From positions 1 through 14,398 of the forward strand of contig JAQUNY010000027.1 of assembly GCA_028717405.1 (NCBI GenBank): a stretch of DNA of 14,398 bases, read 5' to 3'. Below the pieces are notes generated by a model, which ran no database searches, was not told where the DNA came from, and saw only the letters and a program-made list of their open reading frames with translations. The stretch comes from Eubacteriales bacterium. Its GTDB lineage: Bacteria > Bacillota > Clostridia > JAQUNY01. Below are positions 7,575 through 14,398 of this stretch, in pieces (position 1 is the stretch's first letter; every line of letters begins with the position of its first letter). Position numbers and translations under genes: made by a program.

Positions 7575-7601
7575 CAATATGCCTGTTCCACCGGCATATT
7601 G
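7575..7601. other. Perfect 9-bp stem-loop in the hydrolase leader
   Basis: CAATATGCC and GGCATATTG pair around a 9-base loop, 30 bases upstream of the hydrolase start codon and 50 bases after the toxin stop. No T-run follows, so it may be a protein-binding site, an mRNA end protector or a weak terminator for the toxin transcript. Confidence 0.5.
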
Positions 7602-7650
7602 CGTTCTGATTCATTTTACCCCGATGTTGCCTGCTTCAGGACTCACATGA

Positions 7651-7998
7651 TCAAAGATCCAGATATGTTTTTATTGCCATCCGTATACTGTTCTTCAGGT
7701 TCTCGTCATCAATTATACCGTACTCTCCGGCAAGCCTGCTCTTCGATATGGTCCTTATCTGGTGAGCCATGGCTATGGAATCCATTGGCAGACCTGTCCT
7801 GGCGGCCTCAAGTAAAGCTTCCGTAGGATAAATTTCCCTTTTTGGCTTTAAAGATGTCAACGGCAGTACTGCAACAACCGGCAGGGCTTCATTTACTTCT
7901 TCCGTTGAAATTACAAGTACCGGACGTGTTCCCGATTGTCCGGACCCCTTGACCGGCGTAAGATCAGCCTGGTAAATATGCCATTGGAAAGCAGTCAT
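7651..7998 (-). CDS. mazF: MazF/PemK-type toxin, endoribonuclease
   Basis: A 115-residue toxin of the MazF/PemK family, which cuts mRNA at short motifs in the cytoplasm unless bound by its antitoxin. The fold is evident from GSGQSGTRPVLVIS, VVAVLPLTS, LPMDSIAMAHQIRTISKSRL. Arg25 and Thr48 occupy the positions of the catalytic pair of Bacillus subtilis MazF. I chose the ATG at 7998, which starts one base after the antitoxin stop and has GGAGGG nine bases upstream inside the antitoxin gene; a longer frame from 8049 would overlap the antitoxin by 50 bases without its own site. The tight spacing implies translational coupling. The cut site and target cannot be read from the sequence. Confidence 0.9.
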   Translation of the reverse strand: MTAFQWHIYQADLTPVKGSGQSGTRPVLVISTEEVNEALPVVAVLPLTSLKPKREIYPTEALLEAARTGLPMDSIAMAHQIRTISKSRLAGEYGIIDDENLKNSIRMAIKTYLDL

Positions 7999-7999
7999 T

Positions 8000-8296
8000 T
8001 CATTTGCCCTCCGTATAACAGGATTCATCGTCTGTTTTTTTAAAGTCATTCATACAGTCTTCAAGATCTTTCATGAAAAGAGGATCTTGTGCAGCCCTGC
8101 TCATACTCTCCTTCAATATCTCACGGTCAGTACTGCATATATATTCTGTCAATGCTTCCTTCACTCCGTAATTTATTGAAGGTATATATTTTTCCTCCGC
8201 ATATTCCCTGATTTTTTCTACAAGGCTTTCAGGGAGAGTAAAGGTGAAATTCTTCGACTTCCCGCTTTTTATGATGTCCTGACTGTTATTTTTCAT
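8000..8296 (-). CDS. Ribbon-helix-helix antitoxin of the MazF pair
   Basis: A 98-residue antitoxin upstream of the toxin, the usual order. Residues about 14-50 (NFTFTLPESLVEKIREYAEE, then a second helix with INYGVKEALTEYI) form a ribbon-helix-helix DNA-binding domain. The rest (STDREILKESMSRAAQDPLF and an acidic tail with DLEDCMNDFKKTDDES) is the toxin-binding, probably flexible part. I chose the ATG at 8296 because CGGAGG lies eight bases upstream; a TTG at 8314 would begin before that site. The protein should repress its own promoter at the 8337-8372 palindrome, alone or with MazF. Family membership rests on pattern, since antitoxins of this type diverge quickly. Confidence 0.8.
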   Translation of the reverse strand: MKNNSQDIIKSGKSKNFTFTLPESLVEKIREYAEEKYIPSINYGVKEALTEYICSTDREILKESMSRAAQDPLFMKDLEDCMNDFKKTDDESCYTEGK

Positions 8297-8336
8297 TAAC
8301 TTATACCTCCGCAACTGCTTAGTTCGGTATCATATT

Positions 8337-8372
8337 ATTATTGTAATATATTATTGTTATATTTACAATAAT
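8337..8372. promoter_or_regulatory. Palindromic promoter/operator of the toxin-antitoxin operon
   Basis: ATTATTGTAA (8337-8346) and TTACAATAAT (8363-8372) form a perfect 10-bp inverted repeat around 16 A+T bases that contain a third TTATTGT-like element. On the minus strand it contains TTGTAA, 17 bases, TACAAT: a -35 and -10 fully inside the repeat, about 40 bases before the antitoxin start. By symmetry the plus strand shows the same pair toward pepF. This is the expected binding site for an autoregulating ribbon-helix-helix antitoxin. Confidence 0.7.
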
Positions 8373-8392
8373 TAGTCGAAATATTTATGTAG

Positions 8393-8420
8393 TTGCTGAA
8401 ATTATTATTATTGAGATTAT
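8393..8420 (+). promoter_or_regulatory. Possible promoter of pepF
   Basis: TTGCTG (8393-8398), a 16-base spacer and GATTAT (8415-8420), with TG one base upstream of the -10. The start codon lies about 40 bases after the expected transcript start. It is weaker than the other promoters listed, and the palindrome at 8337-8372 could also feed this gene. Confidence 0.4.
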
Positions 8421-8464
8421 AGCGGCGAAGTGGTACCATTGCTTTAAAGGAGACTATCAACAAT

Positions 8465-10321
8465 ATGATGATAAATATTACAGCTGAAAAAATGAACGCC
8501 TCGGCGGCGGTCCCGGGGAAATCCGGCAGAGACCTTCCGGCCAGAGATCAACTTGATCCAAAATACAAATGGAAGCTTGAAGATATATTTCCCGGCCTTT
8601 CCATGTGGGAACAAAGCTTTGATAAAGTAAAAACAATGCTGCCTGAAATATCTGCCCTGAAAGGCACATTGTCCCAAGGATCTGACAGCCTCTTAAAATG
8701 CCTCCGCCTGTCCGACAAGATACTCTCAGAATTCGACAAGGTTTTCGTTTATGCAAGGATGAAGAGGGACGAGGATAATGGCAACTCTTCCAGCCAGGGC
8801 ATCGCAGCAAGGGCTGCCTCACTTGCAGCCGATGTGGGCGCGGCCGTGTCTTTTATAGTTCCTGAACTGCTGTCTATATCGGAAGCGGATCTGCATGCCT
8901 GCCTTGACAAAGAGAAAGCCCTTGAGATATACAGGCAGTTCATCGGAGAAAACCTCCGTCAGAAAGAACACATCCTTTCAGCCCGTGAGGAAGAATTGCT
9001 GGCTATGGCCTCCGATATGTCGCAGGCGCCAAAAGATATTTTTACCATGCTTAACAACGCTGACATAAAGTTCCCGTTGGTAAAAGATGAAAACGGCGAT
9101 GATATCGAGCTTACCAAAGGAAGATACACAACATTCATGGAAAGCAAGAGCAGACAGGTGCGCAGCGACGCCTTTCATGCTTTGTACGGTACATACGGCA
9201 AATTGATGAACACCATAACAGCTTCATTTTCCGGCAGTGTCAGAAAAGATATCTTTTTCATGAAAGCGCGCAAATATTCCTCATGTATCGAAAAATCGCT
9301 TGATTCGGACAATATTAAGACCGATGTCTACGATAACCTTGTAGATGCTGTTAATGAAGGCCTCCCCCTGCTGCAAAGATACCTGGAAATAAGGAAAAAA
9401 GCACTGAAGCTTGATTCACTTCATATGTACGATCTTTATGTCTCCATAGTTGACCAGCCGCAGCGCAAAATCGCATATGAAGAAGCTCTTGCGACTGTAA
9501 AGGAAGGGCTTGCGGCTCTCGGCCCCGGATATTCCCGCGACCTTGCAGAAGGCCTGGGATCAGGCTGGATCGATGTATATGAGAATTCAGGAAAAACTTC
9601 GGGGGCGTATTCGTGGGGCGCATATAAAACACATCCCTATGTGCTGCTGAATTACCAGGGGAATATTAATGACATTTTTACGATAGCCCATGAAATGGGG
9701 CATGCCCTTCATACATATTACACCAATAAAACCCAGCCATATATCAATTCCGAATACCGGATATTTGTTGCTGAAGTTGCATCAACAGTCAACGAGATCC
9801 TCCTTATGAGGCATATGCTGGGCAAAACAAAAGACCGCGCCGAGAAGGCATATCTCCTTAACCACTACCTGGAAGAGTTCCGTGGCACAGTATTCAGGCA
9901 GGTAATGTTCGCCGAATTCGAGAAGGAAATCCATGCCCGGGCCGAATCAGGCGAGGCATTGACTGTGGATTCGCTCAACAGTATTTATTTTAATCTGAAT
10001 AAAAAATATTATGCACCCGCAACGGATCTGGACGACGAAATAAAGATCGAGTGGGCAAGGATCCCCCACTTCTATAACAGTTTTTATGTGTATAAATATG
10101 CAACCGGATTTTCCGCAGCTGTTGCCCTCTCCTCAATGATCCTTGGGGAAGGCGATCCTGCCGTGAAACGGTATCTTAACTTCCTGGCGAGCGGTTCCTC
10201 TGATTATCCTGTAGAATTGCTGAAGAAGGCCGGGGTCGACTTGTCTTCGCCCTCGCCTGTTCTCGCCGCGCTGAAAGTATTTGAGGAAATACTGGACCAG
10301 CTGGAAGAACTTATACATTGA
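8465..10321 (+). CDS. pepF: Oligoendopeptidase F, M3B metallopeptidase
   Basis: A 618-residue zinc peptidase that cuts imported peptides of about 7-17 residues in the cytoplasm. The zinc motif is HEMGH at residues 409-413 (His409, His413, catalytic Glu410), within FTIAHEMGHALHTYYTN; the third zinc ligand is probably Glu437 in AEVASTVNE. Upstream the sequence follows the family: a helical N-terminal oligopeptidase F domain from about residue 110 to 200 and a GAYSWGAYKTHPYVLLNY segment before the active site. Length is usual (about 600). The start ATG at 8465 is followed by a second ATG; AAAGGAGA lies 12 bases away, a rather long spacing. The first 30 residues are a loose extension before DQLDPKYKWKLEDIFP. 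An M29 aminopeptidase follows 22 bases later, which fits a peptide-use operon. Confidence 0.95.
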   Translation: MMINITAEKMNASAAVPGKSGRDLPARDQLDPKYKWKLEDIFPGLSMWEQSFDKVKTMLPEISALKGTLSQGSDSLLKCLRLSDKILSEFDKVFVYARMKRDEDNGNSSSQGIAARAASLAADVGAAVSFIVPELLSISEADLHACLDKEKALEIYRQFIGENLRQKEHILSAREEELLAMASDMSQAPKDIFTMLNNADIKFPLVKDENGDDIELTKGRYTTFMESKSRQVRSDAFHALYGTYGKLMNTITASFSGSVRKDIFFMKARKYSSCIEKSLDSDNIKTDVYDNLVDAVNEGLPLLQRYLEIRKKALKLDSLHMYDLYVSIVDQPQRKIAYEEALATVKEGLAALGPGYSRDLAEGLGSGWIDVYENSGKTSGAYSWGAYKTHPYVLLNYQGNINDIFTIAHEMGHALHTYYTNKTQPYINSEYRIFVAEVASTVNEILLMRHMLGKTKDRAEKAYLLNHYLEEFRGTVFRQVMFAEFEKEIHARAESGEALTVDSLNSIYFNLNKKYYAPATDLDDEIKIEWARIPHFYNSFYVYKYATGFSAAVALSSMILGEGDPAVKRYLNFLASGSSDYPVELLKKAGVDLSSPSPVLAALKVFEEILDQLEELIH

Positions 10322-10343
10322 CACATGAAAGGTCGTGGAAATA

Positions 10344-11462
10344 ATGAAGGACAAGCGCGTTGAAGAACTGGCACGTATACTAATCAATTATTCGGTGGCA
10401 CTCAAACCGGGCGAAAAAATATTGATTGAAAATTTCGGCAGGGACCTGCTGTTTGCCGGGCAGGTCATACGCGAAGCGTACAAAGCAGGCGGCATACCTT
10501 TTCTCACTCTCAGGGACAATTCCCTTCAGCGGATAATGCTTACGGAATGCAGCATCGGTCAGATAAAGGACGCCGCGCGCTTTGACACCTCTGTGATGTC
10601 AGAGATGCAGGCCTACATCGGCATCCGCTCTAATGATAATATCAGCGAACTAAGCGCCGTACCTCATGATAAGATGAAAATATATTCGGAATATTATGTA
10701 AAGCCGGTCCATACCGAGCTTCGTGTCAAGAAAACCAAATGGTGCGTGCTCAGATATCCCAATGACTCCATGGCACAGCTTGCCGGTATGGCGACCGAAG
10801 ATTTCGAGGATTATTATTTCAGGGTATGCAACCTGGATTATTCAAAGATGTCTGCCGCGATGGAAGAACTTGCAGCTTATATCGTCAAGACAAATATGGT
10901 CAGGGTAAAAGGTCCCGGTACCGACTTGAGCTTTTCGGTCAAAGGCATGCCTGCAATAAAATGTGACGGAAACCGCAATATCCCTGACGGCGAGCTCTTT
11001 ACCGCTCCCGTTAAAACTTCGGTCAACGGTGTGATTTCATATAATGCCCCCGCTGTATACCAGGGCGTGACCTTTAATAATATCCGCTTTGAGTTTAAAG
11101 ACGGCCGTATCATAAAGGCTGAAGCCGGGTCTCTGACTGACAGGATCAACAAGATCCTGGATACCGACGAAGGCGCGAGGTATGTCGGCGAATTTTCATT
11201 CGGCCTTAATCCGTATATAGAAAAACCTATGCTGGACACCCTTTTTGATGAAAAAATCAGCGGCAGCATCCACCTGACCCCGGGAAGCTGCTATGAAGAG
11301 TGCGATAACGGCAACCAGTCAGCCATACACTGGGATCTGGTCCTTATTCAGAGGCCTGAAGCAGGCGGCGGCGAGATATGGTTCGACGATGAACTGATCC
11401 GCAAGGATGGGATGTTCGTTCCCGAAGGCCTGCACTGCCTCAATCCGGAAAACCTGAGGTAG
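10344..11462 (+). CDS. M29 family aminopeptidase
   Basis: A 372-residue leaving-group-broad aminopeptidase of family M29 (AmpS/PepS/aminopeptidase T), which removes N-terminal residues from peptides in the cytoplasm with two metal ions. In this numbering the expected ligands are visible: Glu217 (PDGELFTAP), Glu283 (YVGEFSFG), His310 (SIHLTPG) and His329/Asp331 (IHWDLV). The N-terminal half has the ELARILINYSVALKPGEKILIE start typical of the family. I prefer the ATG at 10344; a GTG nine bases earlier is also possible, as neither has a clear ribosome binding site, which suggests translation coupled to pepF 22 bases upstream. It ends ten bases before the convergent FHA gene, with no clear terminator between. 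Together with PepF it would take short peptides down to amino acids. Confidence 0.93.
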   Translation: MKDKRVEELARILINYSVALKPGEKILIENFGRDLLFAGQVIREAYKAGGIPFLTLRDNSLQRIMLTECSIGQIKDAARFDTSVMSEMQAYIGIRSNDNISELSAVPHDKMKIYSEYYVKPVHTELRVKKTKWCVLRYPNDSMAQLAGMATEDFEDYYFRVCNLDYSKMSAAMEELAAYIVKTNMVRVKGPGTDLSFSVKGMPAIKCDGNRNIPDGELFTAPVKTSVNGVISYNAPAVYQGVTFNNIRFEFKDGRIIKAEAGSLTDRINKILDTDEGARYVGEFSFGLNPYIEKPMLDTLFDEKISGSIHLTPGSCYEECDNGNQSAIHWDLVLIQRPEAGGGEIWFDDELIRKDGMFVPEGLHCLNPENLR

Positions 11463-11472
11463 AATATCCACC

Positions 11473-12900
11473 TTACCGCTCTTTAATACATGACTGCTTA
11501 AAAATATATCTGCTGTCTGCAAATACTATCACATCACCATCGGCAAGGCAGTATTTTTGGCCCGGCTCAAGCCTCCTGCCGTTTATAGCCGTGCCGTTTA
11601 TTGAGTGGCAATCAGAAACCCAAACCTGCCCTCTGTCTGATGAAAGGCAGGCATGGATCCTGCCCACCGTTTTGTTCCTGATAACAAAATCACATTTTGA
11701 TTTATCTCTGCCGGCATACGCCTCTGTTGTTACCAGTATAAAAACTGCTTCAGATTGCTTAAATATCCTGCTTTCAGTTTCTGAACCACAAACCTCTCTT
11801 GCTCCTGCAACTGCTTTGCCGGTATATGACAGTCCGTCATCCATGAAAAAATATCCCGCCGCAGCTCCCTCTGGCCTTAATAACTCTGTTTCATCAGTTG
11901 TCTCCCGAACAGCCTCCTTGCTTTGAAAAACCATATCTGTGCCTGTTCCGCTCTTTCTTAAAAAATCACCCGGTGAATCCCGTTTTTTTCTATTAAAATT
12001 CAGAACGGTATTAACCTGATCACCTGTCGCTCTTTGATTATCCTGTTTCTGAGCAGTTTTTAGAGTCAGTTTCTTTACCGATGACATGATGCTGCTAAAA
12101 ATGCTGATGCTTTTAGATAATCTGTCACCCATGTCATCAGGCGGACTGCAGCTTTTATTATTTGAAGCACAGCTTTCCTGTTTCTGTTCAGCATTCTGCC
12201 TCTGTTTTAAATTTTCAGGCCTTTTATGGCACTTATACGGGATATCATACAAATGATCCTTCCCAGTGTTGTCTTTCCAGTGTTTTCTGCAAACAGCCAG
12301 TATCATTTCGCAGCATTCTTCGGCTTTCATCTCATTGTATCCGGTGAAGCAGCGCATCTCTGCCGGATAAGAATGCCCAATAATTTCATACGCCAAAGAT
12401 AATAATTTTTTGATGCCTGCCTGTATATCTTTTCCACTTTCAACAGGCAGATAAATAAGTCTGGGTATACATCCCCTTCTCCTGAAAAATATATACTCCG
12501 GATCCAGCATAAATTTTTGGCAATCCAGCAGCAGTTCTTTCCCATACAAAACAGAAGCGGCAATCTGCCCGATAGCATAAATAGCCTTTGAACTGTTATC
12601 CTGTGTTATACGTTTGAAAAATTCAGAAGCTGTAATACAACCGGAAATATCGTATAAAATTCTTATGCAACAGCTGTTATCTGTCTCGTCCTTAAATGAA
12701 ATCTCCGGGATTATATAGGCCTTTCCTGCGTTTTCGGCTATCATTACGGATTGGTATCCTGTTAATCCATCCTCACAGCCGTCTGCAAGGTCGATATACA
12801 GATATTTCCTGTCTTTATGATCCGTTATGCCCATGTCGGCCATTGCGCTGCCGAACACGGCACTGTCATTTTTTACTGCACTCTCCGAATCTTTTTCCAC
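11473..12900 (-). CDS. FHA domain protein of the Tad locus (DUF6382-like N-terminus)
   Basis: A 475-residue protein. Residues about 30-185 (LTGYQSVMIAEN, IRILYDISG, FMLDPEYIFFRRRG, LIYLPVESGKD) resemble the DUF6382 domain that precedes FHA domains in Clostridia Tad loci. A polar, poorly conserved linker of some 180 residues follows. Residues about 383-470 form an FHA domain, which binds phosphothreonine peptides: GRDKSKCDFVI, then VGRIHA (Arg414, His416) and HSINGTAING (Asn435). The usual Ser of the S-R-x-H core is Gly413. There are no membrane helices, so it is cytoplasmic. The start is GTG at 12900 with GGAG five bases upstream; no ATG is available in frame before an upstream stop. It is the last gene of the pilus operon and may link a Ser/Thr kinase to pilus assembly; that role is inferred from context. 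Confidence 0.82.
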   Translation of the reverse strand: MEKDSESAVKNDSAVFGSAMADMGITDHKDRKYLYIDLADGCEDGLTGYQSVMIAENAGKAYIIPEISFKDETDNSCCIRILYDISGCITASEFFKRITQDNSSKAIYAIGQIAASVLYGKELLLDCQKFMLDPEYIFFRRRGCIPRLIYLPVESGKDIQAGIKKLLSLAYEIIGHSYPAEMRCFTGYNEMKAEECCEMILAVCRKHWKDNTGKDHLYDIPYKCHKRPENLKQRQNAEQKQESCASNNKSCSPPDDMGDRLSKSISIFSSIMSSVKKLTLKTAQKQDNQRATGDQVNTVLNFNRKKRDSPGDFLRKSGTGTDMVFQSKEAVRETTDETELLRPEGAAAGYFFMDDGLSYTGKAVAGAREVCGSETESRIFKQSEAVFILVTTEAYAGRDKSKCDFVIRNKTVGRIHACLSSDRGQVWVSDCHSINGTAINGRRLEPGQKYCLADGDVIVFADSRYIFKQSCIKER

Positions 12901-12968
12901 AATATCTCCATCACAGCATTGTTCCTCAATGTTGCTACACTCCTGTCCATTCTTTTTAATGCATACCT

Positions 12969-12990
12969 GCTGATGTACGTTTACATCAAC
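12969..12990. other. Stem-loop between the prepilin peptidase and FHA genes
   Basis: On the minus strand GTTGATGTA pairs with TACATCAGC (9 bp, one G-T wobble) around AACG, just after the prepilin peptidase stop. No T-run follows. It may set the relative amounts of the two parts of the transcript. The rest of the 102-base gap holds nothing recognisable. Confidence 0.5.
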
Positions 12991-13002
12991 GGATGCCCGT
13001 TT

Positions 13003-13599
13003 TTAAGTCGTTATATCTGTCATATATGTCAGCAAAATATTGATCAGGGCGGATATCAGCACTGCATATGAAATATTTAGTCTTTTGCTCTGATGCTTAT
13101 CATTTTCTCCCGGATTACCGCCGGAATAACCCGACTTGCCGCTGCTGCTCCTGATTACCTGCAGTTTTGTCACGCTCAGGAGCGGGTATAAAGCATCAGG
13201 CAATATGCTCAGGCATCTGCGGAAAAGCAGTCCGACGCCCTTCCTGTTTTTTATCAGTTCATGACATAAAGCCATGACCGCCGCCGCCGCAAATGAAAGA
13301 ACCGTCAGGCGCAAAGCAAAGTACCTCCCCATAATGGCACCGGAAGCCGCAATAAGTTTTGCTCCTCCGGCCCCTAATGCATTAAAGTAATAAAGAACAA
13401 ACAAAACAGCACCGGGCAGCAATATTCCATTTACGCATGACAGCATTCCATTCAGGCCGTCTTCCAGTACCGAAAGCAGTAATCCTGCCGATACTGCCGC
13501 AATTATAAGCCTGTTACTGATCTTCCCTGTCTTTATCTCGTATACAAGCGCTGATGTATAGAAAACTATTACGACGGCAGGTTTTAAAATAAGTATCAT
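13003..13599 (-). CDS. TadV/CpaA-like type IV prepilin peptidase, catalytic aspartates replaced
   Basis: A 198-residue polytopic membrane protein of peptidase family A24. Active relatives use two Asp residues on the cytoplasmic side: one in a D-x(6)-I-x-N motif after the first helix, one in G-x-GD-x-K-L. Here the first motif reads YEIKTGKISN with Glu21, and the second reads GAGGAKL with Gly79. The rest of the fold is retained: the KISN turn, the glycine-rich loop, at least five hydrophobic helices, and a basic loop (RSSSGKSGYSGGN) before a last helix. I read both motifs from the nucleotides: GAG for Glu21 and GGA for Gly79. The ATG at 13599 lacks a strong ribosome binding site and lies 31 bases after flp. 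By position it is the pilin peptidase of this operon, but it may be inactive. A sequencing error cannot explain both changes easily. Confidence 0.8.
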   Translation of the reverse strand: MILILKPAVVIVFYTSALVYEIKTGKISNRLIIAAVSAGLLLSVLEDGLNGMLSCVNGILLPGAVLFVLYYFNALGAGGAKLIAASGAIMGRYFALRLTVLSFAAAAVMALCHELIKNRKGVGLLFRRCLSILPDALYPLLSVTKLQVIRSSSGKSGYSGGNPGENDKHQSKRLNISYAVLISALINILLTYMTDITT

Positions 13600-13630
13600 T
13601 ATTCACAAACCCCGGTTTTCCTGTCCCGTC

Positions 13631-13849
13631 TCAGTTTCCAAGCTCCTTTGGTATTACCTGGTCCATATTTGTAGTCTCGCCGGCATCATTGAAAATCCTC
13701 CCGAATATCTGGTCTACCAGAGAGTATATCTGCTTTTTAAAAATGAAAGCAATTCCTATCAGGACAGCAATGATTATTACTATCTCAACAGTCCCAAATC
13801 CTTCTTCTCCTTCCATAAATCTCTTTATGTTTTTATTTGTATTATCCAT
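13631..13849 (-). CDS. Flp-type prepilin, major subunit of the Tad pilus
   Basis: A 72-residue prepilin. The leader MDNTNKNIKRFMEGEEG ends at Gly17, followed by FGTVEIVIIIAVLIGIAF: cleavage after Gly17 puts Glu22 at mature position +5, as in type IV pilins of the Flp/Tad class. The hydrophobic stretch is about 18 residues long, then a short polar tail. The start at 13849 is preferred over an ATG at 13861 because GGAGGAAAGC directly precedes it and so would be translated through if the earlier ATG were used. The pilin would be cut by a prepilin peptidase, then built into the pilus by the TadA/B/C platform. It lies between tadC and the tadV-like gene, the usual order. Confidence 0.88.
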   Translation of the reverse strand: MDNTNKNIKRFMEGEEGFGTVEIVIIIAVLIGIAFIFKKQIYSLVDQIFGRIFNDAGETTNMDQVIPKELGN

Positions 13850-13860
13850 GCTTTCCTCCA

Positions 13861-13902
13861 TTATTAAAAATATTCATCTGCTATTAGAAAATATTCATCT
13901 GC
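13861..13902. repeat. 21-base imperfect tandem duplication over the tadC stop codon
   Basis: Two adjacent 21-base units (13882-13902 and 13861-13881) share an exact AAAATATTCATCTGC core and differ by one shift in the A/T tract. On the minus strand the first encodes the end of tadC and its stop; the second fills the gap to the flp ribosome binding site. It sets the spacing between the two genes. Confidence 0.75.
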
Positions 13903-14398
13903 ATAATCGCAGGAGCCATAACCATAATAAGTATGGCCGCAAAAACCATCATCATCGGCAGCAGGAGTTTTGCCGATGCTTCTTCTCCCAGTTTCCTGGC
14001 CGCGTTTTTCCGGTTTTCCCAGCATGACGCAGCCTGAAGTCTCAGTATCCCGGCGAGCTCCCTGTTCCCCTTCCGGATATTTTGGACAAGTATCGATGTA
14101 AACATTGATATTTCATTCATCCTGCATCTCATCGCAAAATCCTCATAACTCTGTATTTCCGACTTCCCCGAGGCAATTTCGTTTGATGTCCTGTTCAGCT
14201 CGCAGTATAACCGGCTCCCTTTTTCACCTTCCCTGACGATCCGCGCCATTGCCCCCGACACTGTCAGCCCCGCATTCAGCATTATGACCAGCTTATTCAG
14301 AAAGACCGGGAAGTCCCTTTGCATATCTTCTCTCATTTTCATGACTTTGTTTTCAAGGTTTTTACCCGGCAGGTAGATGATCAGTATTGCAAAAATCA
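13884..14398 (-). CDS. tadC: TadC, pilus platform membrane protein (5' end beyond window)
   Basis: The frame is open to the right edge, so the N-terminal part is missing: 171 codons are seen. The start of this fragment, IFAILIIYLPGKNLENKV, is the end of a membrane segment and a basic loop, followed by a T2SSF-type helical domain (DFPVFLNKLVIMLNAGLTVSGAM) and, near the end, a hydrophobic helix (LLLPMMMVFAAILIMVMAPA). Proteins of this type form the inner-membrane base of the Tad pilus with TadB and the TadA ATPase. An internal ATG at 14342 exists but lies inside the conserved fold and is not the start. TadC would be expected to follow tadB, outside the window. It ends 34 bases before flp. Confidence 0.87.
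   Translation of the reverse strand, partial: IFAILIIYLPGKNLENKVMKMREDMQRDFPVFLNKLVIMLNAGLTVSGAMARIVREGEKGSRLYCELNRTSNEIASGKSEIQSYEDFAMRCRMNEISMFTSILVQNIRKGNRELAGILRLQAASCWENRKNAARKLGEEASAKLLLPMMMVFAAILIMVMAPAIMQMNIF

Noticed and set aside
7546..7614. Longer start of the glycoside hydrolase at 7614 (23 extra residues)
   Set aside because: The extension has no ribosome binding site, covers the stem-loop, and has an un-protein-like sequence, whereas AAGGGGG stands right before the ATG at 7545.
7999..8049. Longer start of the MazF toxin at 8049
   Set aside because: It would overlap the antitoxin gene and lies before the well-placed GGAGGG site; MazF proteins normally begin near the sequence seen at 7998.
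12873..12950. 25-codon minus-strand frame between the prepilin peptidase and FHA genes
   Set aside because: No good ribosome binding site, and it runs into the FHA gene in another frame. I see no sign of a real peptide.

Overview
The window looks like chromosomal DNA of an anaerobic member of the Bacillota, most likely class Clostridia. The evidence is indirect: strong AGGAGG-type ribosome binding sites, a moderate G+C content, a Clostridia-style Tad (Flp) pilus locus with an FHA protein, a sodium:solute symporter with a tiny accessory membrane protein, PepF and M29 peptidases, and a MazF-type toxin-antitoxin pair. No rRNA, tRNA, insertion sequence, phage gene or CRISPR array was seen.

Layout. 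2-1474 (minus): 5' part of a secreted lipoprotein with a predicted papain-like Cys/His/Asp peptidase fold, cut by the left edge. 1475-1812: its promoter and the terminator of the next unit. 1813-3791 (minus): an SSS-family symporter preceded by a 40-residue accessory membrane protein, with a 221-base structured spacer between them. 3792-4138: divergent promoters. 4139-4837 (plus): a YgjV-like membrane protein with a long Ala/Pro/Val-rich tail. 4843-7545 (minus): a large GH106-like glycoside hydrolase without a signal peptide. 7651-8296 (minus): MazF toxin and ribbon-helix-helix antitoxin, with a palindrome over the promoter at 8337-8372. 8465-11462 (plus): oligoendopeptidase F and an M29 aminopeptidase, probably an operon for cytoplasmic peptide breakdown. 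11473-14398 (minus): the end of a Tad pilus operon (tadC partial, flp prepilin, a tadV-like prepilin peptidase, an FHA protein).

The genes fall into independent housekeeping or accessory units rather than one pathway. The most notable signals are: the TadV-like prepilin peptidase lacks both expected catalytic aspartates (Glu21 and Gly79 instead) although the neighbouring Flp prepilin keeps an intact processing site; the lipoprotein carries a plausible peptidase triad on an unfamiliar architecture; the toxin-antitoxin promoter is a palindrome that reads as a promoter in both directions; a near-identical 14-base GTGC-N-GCAC motif lies in the lipoprotein promoter and in the symporter leader; and several short tandem duplications sit at or beside gene ends. 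I see no strong candidate for a wholly new multi-gene system; the items above are the best leads.
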